Source of the DNA: Closterium sp. Naga37s-1
Taxonomy: Eukaryota > Streptophyta > Zygnematophyceae > Desmidiales > Closteriaceae
DNA: 64,000 nucleotides
NCBI GenBank assembly: GCA_947471745.1
Contig: CANJKZ010000463.1
Location: 258,001 to 322,000, forward strand
Direction of reading: 5' to 3'
In this document: piece after piece, positions 28,226 through 39,900 of the stretch
Position numbering within the stretch: position 1 is the first letter of the stretch
Layout: each line of letters starts with the position of its first letter
The notes under the pieces: generated by a model
Databases searched by the model: none
The model's input: the letters and a program-made list of their open reading frames with translations, nothing else
What the model was told of the DNA's origin: nothing
Position numbers and translations under genes: made by a program

Positions 28226-31200
28226 ATCAGCAACAACCGATGTACGGCATGCCATTGAGCAGTCAGCCCGTACACACAACTACAGCAGCGGCATCATCGA
28301 CAGCAGCCGCCGCGATAGCAGCAACAGCAGCCTCAACAGCTGCAGCTGCAGTCCCTGGTTCTTCAAGTCAACCGGGACAACAGTATAACTTCGTTCCGAC
28401 TGGACCTTACCAATATCAAGGTGCTTACCAACCAGCAAATCTTCAACAACGTGTTAATGCTGCCGTCTTGTCGCTTAACCAGATGTTTCCAACTCCGATG
28501 AGCATTGATGGCTCCAGTTATCAGCGTGGTCAGATGCCACAAGGAAGTGATGGGTCGAACAACTCTTTCTCCTTTGGTCATGCTGGACAAGGACAACAAA
28601 CACAACAAGGGTCACAAGCGCCATCACTCTATCAGCTACAATCAGCTGACGGTACCGGAAGTTATATTCCTGCTTCTGCAAATCCTACAAAAATCAAAAC
28701 GACAACGCCTTTTAACGGTCAAGATTTTTATACCTGGAGCTTTGAGTTTGAGCTTCTTGTTCAGACCGCGGGGTTTTGGCAGCTGTATGATGGCACAGCA
28801 CCATTTCCATCACACGGGTCACCACTTCAACAAGCCACTTTTCGATCGGCGTCGCTGACTGCATACACAGTTCTCGTTCGTAATCTGACTCCGACTGAAC
28901 AGCTCGGAATTCGTTCTTTTCGTAACAGTGTCGCTCCCGCTGAAGCAGCTTGGTTATACCTGCAAGGGGTTCACATGGCAAAAGATACTGTCAACCAGAG
29001 TAAAATTTTGACGCAGCTGTCAAATATACAGATGATAAACGGCGAGAAGGTGACGCAGTATATTAACCGCGCTCGAAATCTGCGCGATCAACTTCAGAAG
29101 TGTGGAGGGTACTTCCCCGACGCTACGTTCCACACGGTGCTACTTGCGGGTCTTGGACCAGAATGGCGACAGTGTCGCTCTATACTTCGGATGCAAGCAC
29201 AGTTGTCCGAGGGGGCACTCTGTGCCGCTCTCATCGCCGAGCAGCAGGATATGGATCTGCACAACGCTCGAGGAGGGAAAAAGATGGTAAACAATACAGT
29301 CAGTTTTTATTCTAATCCACGTCACAAGCCCGTTTGTTCTTTTTGTCGAAAACCAGGACACACTATTGATACCTGCTGGTCGAAAGACAAACCATCTTGG
29401 AAGCGGTCTGCTTCGAAACATAATAAAGATTCTTCAAGTGAAGCAGAGAAGCCGGAAGCAGAGAAGCCGGACGCTGAGAAGCAGAATACTGCGAAGCTGA
29501 ACTCTGCGAAGCCGACTACTGCACCTGCCAAGACACAAACAAAAGCAGTTATTAATTGCATGACATCAGTGTCAACGGTTTATGATCCTGATGCTGAAGA
29601 GCGGATTCACAACCGGTTCAACAACGAACTCAACACACCGATTCCACCTGAGGTCTATGCAAATCTTGCACATACCATTGCAGGTCCCAATACTTGGTAC
29701 CTCGACAGTTGCTGCGGTCAGCACATGTGTTCGTCAGAGACGCGTTTCATCGTGAATCAACGCCGTCTGGAGAATCCCGTTGTCGTCACGGTCGCCAATA
29801 ACCAACGACTTACAGCTCACTGGATGGGAAGTATTGTTCTGGACTCAGTTGAAGAAGACTTCAGTCTTCACCTGAACGAAGTCCTTCTGGTCCCTCGGCT
29901 TGGCTTCAACCTCATGTCATCTGCACAGCTTATGAAGAACGGGATTACACTTCTCGGTGAACCTGGGAAATTCACTCTGAAGTACGGCGACAAGAAACTC
30001 GGCACGGCAGTTGAGCAAAACGGTGTTTTCGTTTTGAACTTCATACCTGAGCGCACTACTGCCGACTCTGATAACATTCTCTCGCTTGGTCCTTGGGAGC
30101 ATCGTGATGATATTGATTACACCGACGATACAGTTCCACGTGAGGGAGTTGTCCCGACGTCTTCAACCACGGCTGTCGCCGTCATGTTGACCTTTGACGA
30201 TCAAGGCTTGAATGATGTTGAGAACTCTCGGGAGTACATGGCTGCAGTTGAAGGTTGGGGTGATCCGACGAACATGCCGACTGATGACGGCATCTGGGGG
30301 GCTGACGAACCTGATGAAACAACTTGGGGCAAGACACCTGCTGAACGCGATGCTCGTCTTCTCGCTGAAGCTGAACAACGCGTCGCTGAAATGGAGATTC
30401 TTGACTCGGGTCGTCTCGTTGGAGTTGAACCTGTACCTGCAGCATCCGATCAAGAAAGCGGCGAGTTAGTACTTGCTCCAGGCGAGTACGTGGATGTTGA
30501 AGTTCGTGTTCCACCACCAAATCTTACTCGTTACGTCGCACCTGCTTTCGATCAGATCCGCTCCGATGGTCATCAACTTCTGTTGTCGTTCTTCGCTAAC
30601 GCCGAGTATTACCTGCGCGCACAAGGTCACAAAGCCACGGGAGAAACATGGCATAAACGACTTGGTCATCCGTCGCAGTTTACGCTAAACAACACGATCA
30701 AGGCTGCAGTGCTTGACAAAAATTCGTTACTCTTACCGAGCGGTCTCGAACTGAAGCCGGTGAATCGCCCGGCACCCTGCACCATCTGCCCTGCGGCAAA
30801 CCTACCGCACGAGCCGTTCCCGACTCATTTCCCTGGAGCTGATGATTATCAACTGATGGATAAGGTTTACAGCGATATACTTAACTTACCTGAGGATGGT
30901 TTCAACGGCGAACGCTACGTTATCACATTTACAGACGCTTCTACTCGTTACGTTTGGACTGGAAACATGACTAACCGTTTTCTTGCGTTTACAGCTTTTC
31001 GCACCTGGCTTCCTCTCGCCGAACGAGAGTCTGATACTAAGCTCAAGGCGTTTCAGTGTGACGGCGCCGGCGAGTATCGCAGTACTGAGTTCACGGCCTA
31101 TCTGCAAGAACGCGGGATAAGACGACTTTTTTCGTTGCCTCACGCTCATCAGCAGAGTGGCGTAGCAGAGAGGCTCAACAGGACTCTGCAAGAGAAGATG

Positions 31201-33543
31201 CGAGCCCTTCTTGCCCAGGCTCAACTCGGCCCACTCTACTGGCCTTTCGCCATGGACCATGCAACGCTGTTGCACAATCTTCCTTCGTCCTCGGCCTTGC
31301 CCAACAACGCATCACCCCACTTGTTGTGGACGGGCAAGTTGGGTACCACTAAATTACTTCGTGTTTTCGGGTGTGTTGTTCAGTACCGTCCTCCTACCGC
31401 TCCGCTCGGGAAGTTCGATCAGCGTGCTAAGTGGGGACTACATCTCGGCATTGAAAAACAATATTTTGCCTGGCGTATCATGGATTACCGCAGCCGTCTT
31501 CTTGTTCCTGCTCGCGACTGTATTTTCTACGAGAATCTGACGCTGCCCGTCTTCGAACAGCATCTTGCCATGCAGCAAAACCCTGCCACGCTTTTCCACG
31601 GTGTTCGTTCGTTTGCTAACGCCGAAGTCGAAATTGCTGCCAGCGAAGAACCTGACTCTGACAGTGCACGTGAAGCTGCTCCCGACCCACCTGTCCCCGT
31701 CACGTCATCTGGAATTCCGGAGTTTATTCCTCTTGCTGACGCGGCACCTGAGGATGTCCGCGAAGTTCATCATACTTACCTCGTGGATGAACAACGCCAA
31801 CCATTGCCGGTGGTTTCCGATAGCAGCATCCGTGTCAACCCTGACGAAATTGGGGGGGCAAGTGGAGACCAGAATGATTCTGTCAATTTCGCAGGTCGTC
31901 CCGACGATAATCCACATTATCAGACCGGACTGCAAATTCTGGGACTCGCAGCAGCGGTACAGCACAGTTCTACAGTAAATTTGGAGCCGAAAACTGCCCG
32001 ACAAGCTCTCTCAGGGCCTCATCGCGAAAAATGGCGTGAAGCGATGGATCGCGAACTGGCTGCCCTGGAGAAAAGGGGAACTTGGGATCTTATACCCATT
32101 AAAAAAACGGTAAACAAAAATGTTCTTACCGGTAAGTGGGTCTTCAGGGTGAAGACTAAAGCGGATGGTACTTACGAGAAACACAAGGCACGATAGGTGG
32201 TTCGTGGTTTTGATCAGACTCATGGGATCGACTACACACTTACCTTCGCCCCGGTCAGTCGACATACGAGTGTTCGACTTGTTCTTTGCGAAGCAGCCGC
32301 GAAGAATTTTCCACTTCGACAAATTGATGTTTCCAACGCCTTTCTGTACGCTGACGTCGATGCCGAAATCTACGTCGAATATCCGCACACATATCCGACA
32401 AATCCGCCAAGTGTCTGCAAGCTCAAGAAATCACTGTATGGCATCAAACAAGCACCGCGACTGTGGCAGCAGCATTTGAACAGGAAGCTGACGGAGGTTG
32501 GGTTTCGACAACTGCCGCACGATCCCGGGATGTACCGGCTAGACGACAAGGGGAGCTATGCGTTGTTAGTGGCTTACGTGGACGACATCCTCTACGTCAG
32601 CTCGTCTACTTCGCTGGGAGATCGTATCGAAGCCGATCTGAAGAAGTCACTTGACTTAACCATTTCCACCAAAGTAACTCAATTTCTGGGGTTAAACGTT
32701 TCACGAACTTCTTCCGCTATTCATCTCACGGCTTCGAAGTATGCGGAGTCACTCGCTAAGCGTTTCAACATTTCCACGGATTTCGTTGCTACACCTTGTC
32801 GGTCTACACTCACTGGGCACGTTCCCAATCTGAAAAATTTGTCAGCAGCTGGTCTTCAATTGTATCAGCAGCAGCTGGGATGTCTTCTTTTCGCAGCAGT
32901 CACTTGTCGCCCTGATCTTGCCTACGTCGCAAGTCACCTTGCGCAGTTTTTACGCTGCCCGAAAGAAGAACACTCTCTCGACTTACAGCGTGCGCTACGC
33001 TACTTCGTCTCTACACCAACACTCGGATTGATTTTCAATGCTGGGAAGCTGACCGACAAAATGTACCTCAGCACGTACGTTGACGCAGACCACGCTGGCG
33101 ACACGTCAGATCGACGGTCACGCACGGGTTATATTTTCCGTCTCGAGCCGATTGGTCCGATTTCCTGGAATTCCTCGAAACAGGAACTGGTGTCACTTTC
33201 ATCGGCTGAAGCAGAATTCATCGCCGCTTGTGCTGCAACTCGCGAAGGTCTGTACCTGCAGGAGTTACTTGACGAAGCAAAATTCGTCACGCCGAATCAG
33301 TTCACGTTGCAGTGCGACAACCAGAGTGCAATTACCATCGCCAACAAGCCTGGTTTCGTCAATCGCACGAAGCATATTTCGCTGCGTTACTTCTTCGTAA
33401 AAGACGCGATCGACAAGGGGAGAATGCGCCTTGTCTACTGCCCCACCAGCGACATGGCCGCTGATTCGCTTACTAAGAAGCTGACACGTCAGAAATTTCA
33501 TCACTGCAACCAGCTCAGTGGCATTTCCGAGTCAACAGGGTGA
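28102..33543 (+). pseudogene. Copia-3 gag-pol polyprotein with one nonsense codon
   Basis: One frame of 1813 codons carries gag, protease, integrase, RT and RNase H, interrupted only by TAG at 32194-32196 (codon 1365), early in RT. Gln-rich N-terminus; gag core; zinc knuckle CSFCRKPGHTIDTC (CX2CX4HX4C, from residue 412); Lys/Glu/Ala-rich stretch; protease WYLDSCCGQHM (Asp 535), where the usual DSG reads DSC; three Trp-Gly motifs between about 719 and 745; integrase zinc domain (HKRLGHP ... CTIC) and core (YSDILNL, CDGAGEY, QQSGVAERL); RT with YVDD near residue 1492; RNase H with DADHAGD, SSAEAEF and CDNQSAI. At the TAG the sister Copia-4 has tryptophan (KARWVVLGYDQ), so a single G-to-A change explains the stop. 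Otherwise this is the best-preserved coding copy in the window. Confidence 0.93.
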
Positions 33544-33573
33544 CTACACCGAACTCCTAGAAGTGAAGGGGAG

Positions 33574-33933
33574 TGTTGAGATAATGTCGAGACTTATGCA
33601 CTTCAAGGAATTCGTATAGTTAGTACAGTAAAAGTACCGATAGACTGACGTCAGCAAAGCGCTACGCGCCTTAGGATGACGTCATCAGTAGCTGTAGGTA
33701 TCGCGAATAGTCACGTACCTTTTCAGAACAGGAATAGCGCGAATAAATACAGCACAGTAGGCGAACAGGTACTTTAGTCTAGTTATATATTCTGTATGCT
33801 TGTCATTTTATAATATACTTGATTTCAGAGACCTTTGATCCTGTTACAAGTCACTCATATAAAAGACTTCGACTGCTACAGGAAGCTACTATCCTAAGAA
33901 TACGATCCTATTCAAACAGTTCAGATTCTAACA
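33574..33933 (+). repeat. Copia-3 3' LTR
   Basis: 360 bp, paired with 27688-28047, followed by TSD CAAGC. Confidence 0.96.
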
Positions 33934-34026
33934 CAAGCTTGTTTCTTACTTGAGAAATCTTGTTGAGAATAGCAGATCATGATTGACAGAATCAGTTGAT
34001 ACCACAAGACACCGTATGAAAAGTGT

Positions 34027-34465
34027 TGCTGCGATTAGAAGTTGATCGTCCCTAGGATCACCTCAGGAAGGTTCGCACACAACTGAGTAGTGGTGGTGGG
34101 CCCTTGACCTCAATAGCAGAGTGGATGTAAAATGCATGAGATGATTAAAACATGCAAGTACAAAGGTATAAATAAGAGTACAGGAAGGAATACGAATCGA
34201 CCTAGCTAGCCATGTACTATAAGGGGTACATTCCCTTATTACAGCGAAATCCAACCGTGCGACTCCAGACAGTTACGAAACTGTCCGGGCAGAATCCCGC
34301 CACTGCTGCTGCCTGATGCTGTCTGCCCGACGGTCCAGATCCTTTTCGCAACCGTACGACGCTTCGTGTCACTTCCGCCTTTTCGTCTTCAGCTTCGGTA
34401 GTGCATGTTCCGATTGCTGCGGTAAGGAGTGCACATTGATGCTTCAATAATCAATATTCGTAACA
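34027..34465 (-). repeat. Copia-4 3' LTR
   Basis: Minus strand begins TGTTACGAATATTG and ends ATCGCAGCA. Preceded on that strand by GAAGGGGGT as polypurine tract. All three 5' LTR pieces align to it in order. Confidence 0.92.
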
Positions 34466-34472
34466 ACCCCCT

Positions 34473-35744
34473 TCACTCCTGGCCGTAGCGAGTCTTGACC
34501 CGCTTGACTACTCCGTTGAGTTCATAGCAGTGCTGGTACTGCTGACGTGACAGCTTCTTCGTGAGAAAGTCAGCGGCCATGTCACCCGTCGGACAGTAGG
34601 TGAGGTCAACCTTGACCTTGTCAACTTCGTCTTTGACGAAGAAGTACCGCAGCACGATGCGTTTGGTGCGGTTGACGAATCCAGGCTTGTTCGCGATCCT
34701 TATCGCGCTCTGGTTGTCACAGTGTAGGCGAAAATTCGGTGAAGCCGGAATTTTCGCCTCTTGCAGCAGCTCCTGAAGGTAGAGGCCTTCGCGAACAGCT
34801 GTTGTTGCTGCGATGAACTCGGCCTCCGCTAATGACAGGGCAACCAGCTCCTGTTTCTGCGAATTCCAGGAGATGGGACCGCTGGGCTCGAGGCGAAAAA
34901 GGAAGCCTGTCCTGGACCGTCGATTGTCGGGGTTTGCGGCATGATCGGCATCCACGTAGCCAATGAGGTTAAAGGACGCGGTTGGGATGGTGGAGTAGCA
35001 GAGCCCAATATTGGGCATGGAGATGAAGAACTGGAGTGCCCGCTGAAGATCTAGCAGATTCTCAGCCGTTGGTTTGCGAGAGTACTGAGCCAACTGGCTC
35101 GCGATGTAGGAGAGATCGGGCATGCAGGTAACAAAGGCGAAGAGTAGGCATCCCAGCTGCTGCTGGTAGGTGTGAAGCCCAGCAGGGGACAGGGCTTTGT
35201 TGTCAGGCTTGTGGTTGGGTCTTGTGGTTGGGTCTTGGTAAGGGGTGGAGAGTGGTGCAGGTGCAATGTTGAAGCGCTTGCCAAGGCTGCATACTTGGCT
35301 GCTGAAAGGTGAATGGCTTCTAGCAAGTAGGAGATGTTGAGTCCGAGGAACTGCTTCACGTCGTGGTTACAAGTAATATCGACGCGCCCCGTGAGGTTCT
35401 TCTCAAACTGCTCAAGAAATTCGTTGCTTGACCCTGTGTAGAGGAGGTCATCAACGTAGACCGTGAGTAGAATGTATTCGCCGCGGAAATCGCGGCGATA
35501 CATCCCGGGATCATGAGGCAGCTGTTTGAAGCCTATCTCGAGCAGGATGTTGTGCAGGTACTGCTGCCAGAGCCTTGGTGCTTGTCTAATCCCGTAAAGG
35601 GACTTTCGCAGCTAGCACACGCGTGAGTCTCCCTCACCATATGTATGCGGCTGCTCCACGTAGATTACAGCATCTACCAACGCGTAGAGGAACGCGTTCT
35701 TCACATCAACCTGTCGCAGCGAGAGGTGTCGTGCGGCAGCGATG
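34473..35744 (-). pseudogene. Copia-4 RT C-terminal half and RNase H
   Basis: After the N1 junction the minus strand reads RQVDVKNAFLYA, then LRKSLYGIRQAPRLWQQYL, catalytic VYVDDLLY, and LGLNISYLLEAIHL (35503-35051 frame). It then changes frame near 35100-35250 into YSRKPTAENLLDLQ and RNase H (DADHAANPDNRRSRTGF, SLAEAEFIAA, HCDNQSAIRIANK), ending at 34473. One stop (codon TAG) precedes LRKSLYG. Close to the Copia-3 C-terminus. Dead copy. Confidence 0.9.
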
Positions 35745-35962
35745 TGTTGAATAGGAGGCAAAAGTAGGGCCTAGGCTTAGTAGCCTAGGCCAAAGGGAGT
35801 CGAGGTGGTTTGTGCCAAGGTGAGAGAGTCGAGAATGTGGTTTCACTATGGAGAGGGTCACAACATATAGGGCAGGAAAGGGGGGTACACCACCAAGCAG
35901 GATATCAAGATAACTACACTAACGCTAGACCTACATGCAGTTATAACAACATAATTCTGACA
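35745..35962 (-). repeat. N1 3' LTR
   Basis: 218 bp, minus strand TGTCAGAATTATG to TATTCAACA. Two mismatches to 37113-37330. Confidence 0.93.
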
Positions 35963-36463
35963 CCCCCCCGTAACTGCATGCAGGAATAGCCAAGTGCAAG
36001 ACACCACTTGCAGGGGTACATCACAGACAAAGAAAATAGTAACAGCATGCAAGAGCAGATGCAAGTTCACAAAATAAAGACAAATGGCAGCACTAGAGGG
36101 GCAGTGAGGAGGAGGAGTTGGGAGGCGGCAGGTGAGGCTGCTGGCTTCATGGCGGCTGCCTCCTGGAACCTCCCCCATGCTCCCAAACCCCCTCTGCACA
36201 CTCCTCAACGTCCCTAGTGCCACTCCCCCGGCCCCCCACACCCTCCCCCCCCCAGCGGCAGCTGCAGCAGTGGGAGAGAAAGGAGGAGGGGAAGGGGATC
36301 ACAGACACTCACCCCCATACCCGCCACCTCCATACCCTCCCCCCCACGGCTGCACGCGCAGCAGGGAGAAGAAGGAGGAGGGGGGGGGGGGGGGGGGTGG
36401 CGGGGAAGAAGCCGCCCCACGGCCACAGAGGGGTGGCGCACAGGGAAGGGCAGGGGCGGCTGC

Positions 36464-36895
36464 ACCGAGGGCAAGCGCGTGAAGGACAGGGGCGGCTGCA
36501 CCGAGGGCAGGCGCGGGTAGGGCAGGGGCGGCTGCACCGAGTGCATGCGCATGTGAGGCAGGGGCGACTGCTCCGAGGGCAGGCGCGGGTGAGGCAGGGG
36601 CGGCTGCACGAAGGCAGGCGCGAGGTGAGGCAGAGGCGCCGACGCGGGCGCCAGGGGCGGGTCCGCAGCACCTCAGGGCACCGTCGCGGGCGCCAGGGGC
36701 GGGTCCGCGGCGGCTCAGGCCACCGTCACGGGCGCCAGGGGCGGGTCCGCGGCGGCTCAGGGCACCGTCGCGGGCGCCAGGGGCGGGTCCGCGGCGGCTC
36801 AGGCCACCGTCACGGGCGCCAGGGGCGGGTCCGCGGCGGCTCAAGGCACCGTCGCGGGCGCCAGGGGCGGGTCCGCGGCAGCTCAGGGCACCGTC
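36464..36895 (-). repeat. N1 internal tandem repeats
   Basis: Two arrays: about five units of about 36 bp (GGGCAGGGGCGGCTGCACCG on the plus strand) at 36464-36640, and about five units of exactly 42 bp (plus strand CACCGTCGCGGGCGCCAGGG...) starting at 36679, 36721, 36763, 36805 and 36847. Repeat units differ from those of the other leaders. Confidence 0.9.
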
Positions 36896-37035
36896 GCGCG
36901 CCACGGGGCGCACGACGGGCAGGCAAGCAGGCAGGCAGGCAGACGCCGCGCGCCCGGGGCGCACGGCGGGCAGAAAACCACCGTGCGCCCCGAGCACACG
37001 GCGGGCAGAAAATCGCCGCGCGCCCGAGGCGCGCG
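36895..37035 (-). repeat. N1 GC palindrome array
   Basis: Four imperfect palindromes of the form CGCGCGCC-CGAG-GCGCGCG (for example near 36895, 36945, 36985 and 37015), 75-220 nt downstream of the PBS. Similar palindromes occupy the same place in N2 (46720-46980). Confidence 0.75.
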
Positions 37036-37061
37036 ACAGGACGACAGGCAGCGGAAGCAAA

Positions 37062-37112
37062 CTGGTGGGCCCGTTAAGGAAGGCAGCAGGAAGATGCCTG
37101 CTCTGAATACCA
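37062..37112 (-). promoter_or_regulatory. N1 PBS, hairpin and GGGCCCACC module
   Basis: Minus strand TGGTATTCAGAGC, then GCAGG-CATCTT-CCTGC (5-bp stem), then GGGCCCACC, whose GGGCCC begins 40 nt after the first PBS base. Confidence 0.83.
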
Positions 37113-37330
37113 TGTTGAATAGGAGGCAAAAGTAGGGCCTAGGCTTAGTAGCCTAGTCCAAAGGGAGTCGAGGTGGTTTGTGCCAAGGTGAGAGAGTCGA
37201 GAATGTGGTTTCACTATGGAGAGGGTCACAACATATAGGGCAGGAAAGGGGGGTACACCACCAAGCAGGATATCAAGATAACTACACTAACGCTAGACCT
37301 ACATGTAGTTATAACAACATAATTCTGACA
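37113..37330 (-). repeat. N1 5' LTR
   Basis: 218 bp, paired with 35745-35962. TSD CGATG follows on the plus strand. Confidence 0.93.
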
Positions 37331-39900
37331 CGATGGCGAGGAGGATTATGACGGAGGTGTGACGGCTGACCGGCGTAAACGTCTGGTCGAAGTCGATGCC
37401 GTGCCTCTGGTCGTAGCCAAGTACGACCCAGCGCGCCTTGAATCGTTCAATCGTGCCGTCCGCTGCGGTTTTCACGCGGAACACCCATTTCCCGGAGAGA
37501 ATCCTTCCCCCCTTGATTGCCGCTCGATCGACGAGCACCCAGGTGTTGCGAGACTCAAGTGCATTGATTTCCGCATCCATTGCTTCGCGCCACTCCTTGT
37601 TGTGTGGTCCCATGAGTGCTTGGCGCGGGTTCTTCGGCTCGATGACACGTGGCGCCGTTGAGGTGGCAGTGTGGAGCCCGAGAAGTTGAAGTCCTGAAAC
37701 GGTGTTGTCGTGGCGGTGCTGCGGGATGACTTCCTGCAAATCGTCATCCTCGCTTTCTAGTTCAAGTGGTGCTGGCAGTGCTGCGCCTCCGCCGCTTCCG
37801 CTTCCGCCTCCGCCTGCTACGCCTCCTCCTCCTCCAGGAGAATTGTCGTCGTCGTCGTTGTTGCTGCTGCGGTGATTGCCTCTTGTGAACTCGCCTCTGG
37901 GGTCCTGTTCCAGAATGGCTGCTGCAGCTTCGTCCTCAGGTGAAGCGTAGCTGTGCCCATCGTTGGCGTGAACGCGGTTCGCGTTCGCTTGCTCGTCTTC
38001 GCGAAAATGCTGGAGGAAGAGTCACTCGTAGAAGATGACGTCGCGCGCGTTTGTAGTTTTCTGGCTCATAAGATCCAGGATGAGCCATGCCTTGTGCTCA
38101 TGGCTGATGCCGAGGTGAATACCCCAGCGCGCGCGGCTTGCAAACTTCCCGATAGTTGACGTTGGCGGGCGGTACTACACCATGCACCCCCACACGCGGA
38201 GCATGGATGTATCGCCCTTGGTTCCCGTCCATTTCACATGCGGGGACAGGTTGCCGGTGACGGCAGTGGTTGACAGTAGATTGTGCACCCGCACGGCGTG
38301 GAGCATTGCGTAGGTCCAGTAGGTTGGCGGGAGCTTCGACTGCTTCATCAACGCCCGCACCTTCGTCATAAGCGTTCGGTTCGTGTGCTCAGCTACGCCT
38401 TGCTGCTGATGCACGTAGGGGAGGGAAATATGGTGCTCGATTCCCTTCTGCGCTAATCCTGCATCTCTTTGCTCTTGAACTCCGCTGCGCTGTCAGATTG
38501 CCAAATTTTCAGTTTCTCCCCAGATTGCCGCTGCGCGTGTGCCAGCCATAGACGAAACACTTCGTATGCTCTGCTGCGCGCCTCCACGTTTACGACCCAC
38601 ACGTAGCATGTTCGAGCGTCGACGAAGGTGAGCGTATACAGCTCATCGTTGATTCCGCAGTGTCCTACGTTGAGGAAGTCATTGTATACCTTCTCCAGTT
38701 TTGCGTAGCGGTTGGTTCCGGGCTCGAGCAGGGGGGACGGTTGGTGGCTTAGCGCGGCTTTGGGGCAGACGGTGCAGTTGCGCGGAATTGCCCCATCCAC
38801 TTGTCTCGCCGCCAGATGCGGCGCCCCATCCGCCGGTGTTGCCGCCAGTTGCAGCTCCCCATCCGCCAGTGCCGCTCGTGCCCCATCCGCCAGCGCTTCC
38901 CCACCCCCCTTCATTGGAGGCGCTCTCCTCTTCGCCCCATCCGCTCCAGGCAAATGTGCCACGCGACTCCGCAAGGCTCCGTTGGCGAAGCTCTTCCGCT
39001 TCGCGTCGCGCCAGTTCCTCTTCTTGCGCCACGGTAAGCTTCTTTGTAGAGTCGCGCTGGTGAGAGTAGATTTCCAGATATTTCTCCTTTGTGTAGGGTC
39101 GCGGGAATCCGTGCGCATCGAGGGTGCCGACACCAACGCCACGCAACATACCCCGAAGATGTTGTGATGTAGGTCCAGGGAGGGGATGTTCCTCCGTTCC
39201 GAAGACGACGCGCGTGGTGTTCTCGAGCTCCAGGTGAGACAGTCCTTCTTCAGGCAGTGCTTCCCGCTCTGCTTCGGCGATGGCGGCAAGGCCACGGCCG
39301 GCAATCGCGCTCGTTGAGGCAGTGGGTGTGTGGCAATCTCTGCAGATGCCGTCAGGTTTGGGGTCATGCAGTGCCAACTCGCGCAGATGAGGGTGGTGCG
39401 GCACCCACGGTCTTCCGTCTGGGTGTTTCCAGTCGCGGTGGTGAATGTGCTCGAAGCGCAGGGGGACGAGGTCGATGAGCTCCTGCGAATCACCGCTACA
39501 GTCGGGAATACTGAAGTCAAGGATGTAAACGCCGTTTTCGGAGTGCGCTCGTCCGATCTGCTTGCGCGTCTTGTTCGGCATCGTGAAGTGGAGCAGAATG
39601 TCACGCGTCTCGGAGTCGGTGCTGAGGTCGACCCCGCAGTCCATGAGTTGCACCGCCAAGAGTAGATTGAAGCGTAGATTCTGCACGATCAGCACGTCGT
39701 TCAGCGTGATGTGCATCCTGCTCCCTCGGGCCTTGAGCACAACGTTTTCTTGCGCGCAGGCGTGTGTTGTTTGCCACGGTAACATAGGTCACGGTGGGGG
39801 TGGGGACGGCGTTGGATATGTAACGCTCTAAGCCCACCATGTGCTATCCACAGTAGCTGTCCAGGTACCACGTGTTGTAGTGCCTGTTGTCGTTATGTGC
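37331..39900 (-). pseudogene. Copia-4 protease, WG-rich region, integrase and start of RT
   Basis: Minus strand in order: protease WYLDSYCG followed by a stop (DSY instead of DSG); a long linker (39785-38679 frame) ending in a Trp-Gly-rich stretch at 38957-38790 with six WG dipeptides; then, in another frame, NCTVCPKAALSHQ and the integrase core (VYNDFLNVG, IWQSDSAAEF, MHQQQGVAEHTNRTL). The HKRLGHP half of the integrase zinc domain seen in Copia-3 is missing, apparently deleted next to the WG region. RT begins with EWREAMDAEINALE and KWVFRVKTAADGT and stops at the N1 junction. A Gly/Ser/Asp-rich linker precedes RT. Several frameshifts and stops. Confidence 0.88.

Larger units (their letters stand above)
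27688..33933 (+). mobile_element. Copia-3: nearly intact Ty1/copia element (family 2)
   Basis: 6246 bp with 360-bp LTRs (27688-28047 and 33574-33933), TSD CAAGC on both sides, PBS TGGTATGAGAGC at 28048, and a purine-rich AAGTGAAGGGGAG (33561-33573) before the 3' LTR. I count only two LTR mismatches (near 27982/33868 and 28014/33900), so the insertion is young. One polyprotein frame spans 28102-33543 with a single stop codon. It lacks the GC-rich leader of family 1 and differs in LTR, gag and protease. Confidence 0.96.
35745..37330 (-). mobile_element. N1: non-autonomous LTR element
   Basis: 1586 bp with 218-bp LTRs (35745-35962, 37113-37330; two mismatches), TSD CGATG (35740-35744, 37331-37335), PBS TGGTATTCAGAGC at 37112, and a G-run polypurine tract beside the 3' LTR. 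The 1.15-kb interior has no protease, integrase or RT, only palindromes, tandem repeats and a G/C-rich tract. It must use proteins from another element. It interrupts Copia-4 RT. The interior shares a 24-bp exact block (CTCCCACTGCTGCAGCTGCC...) and the post-PBS palindromes with N2, although the LTRs differ. Confidence 0.93.

Noticed and set aside
32190..32200. TAG in Copia-3 as a programmed readthrough stop separating gag from pol
   Set aside because: It lies inside RT, well past protease and integrase, and the sister copy has a Trp codon there.
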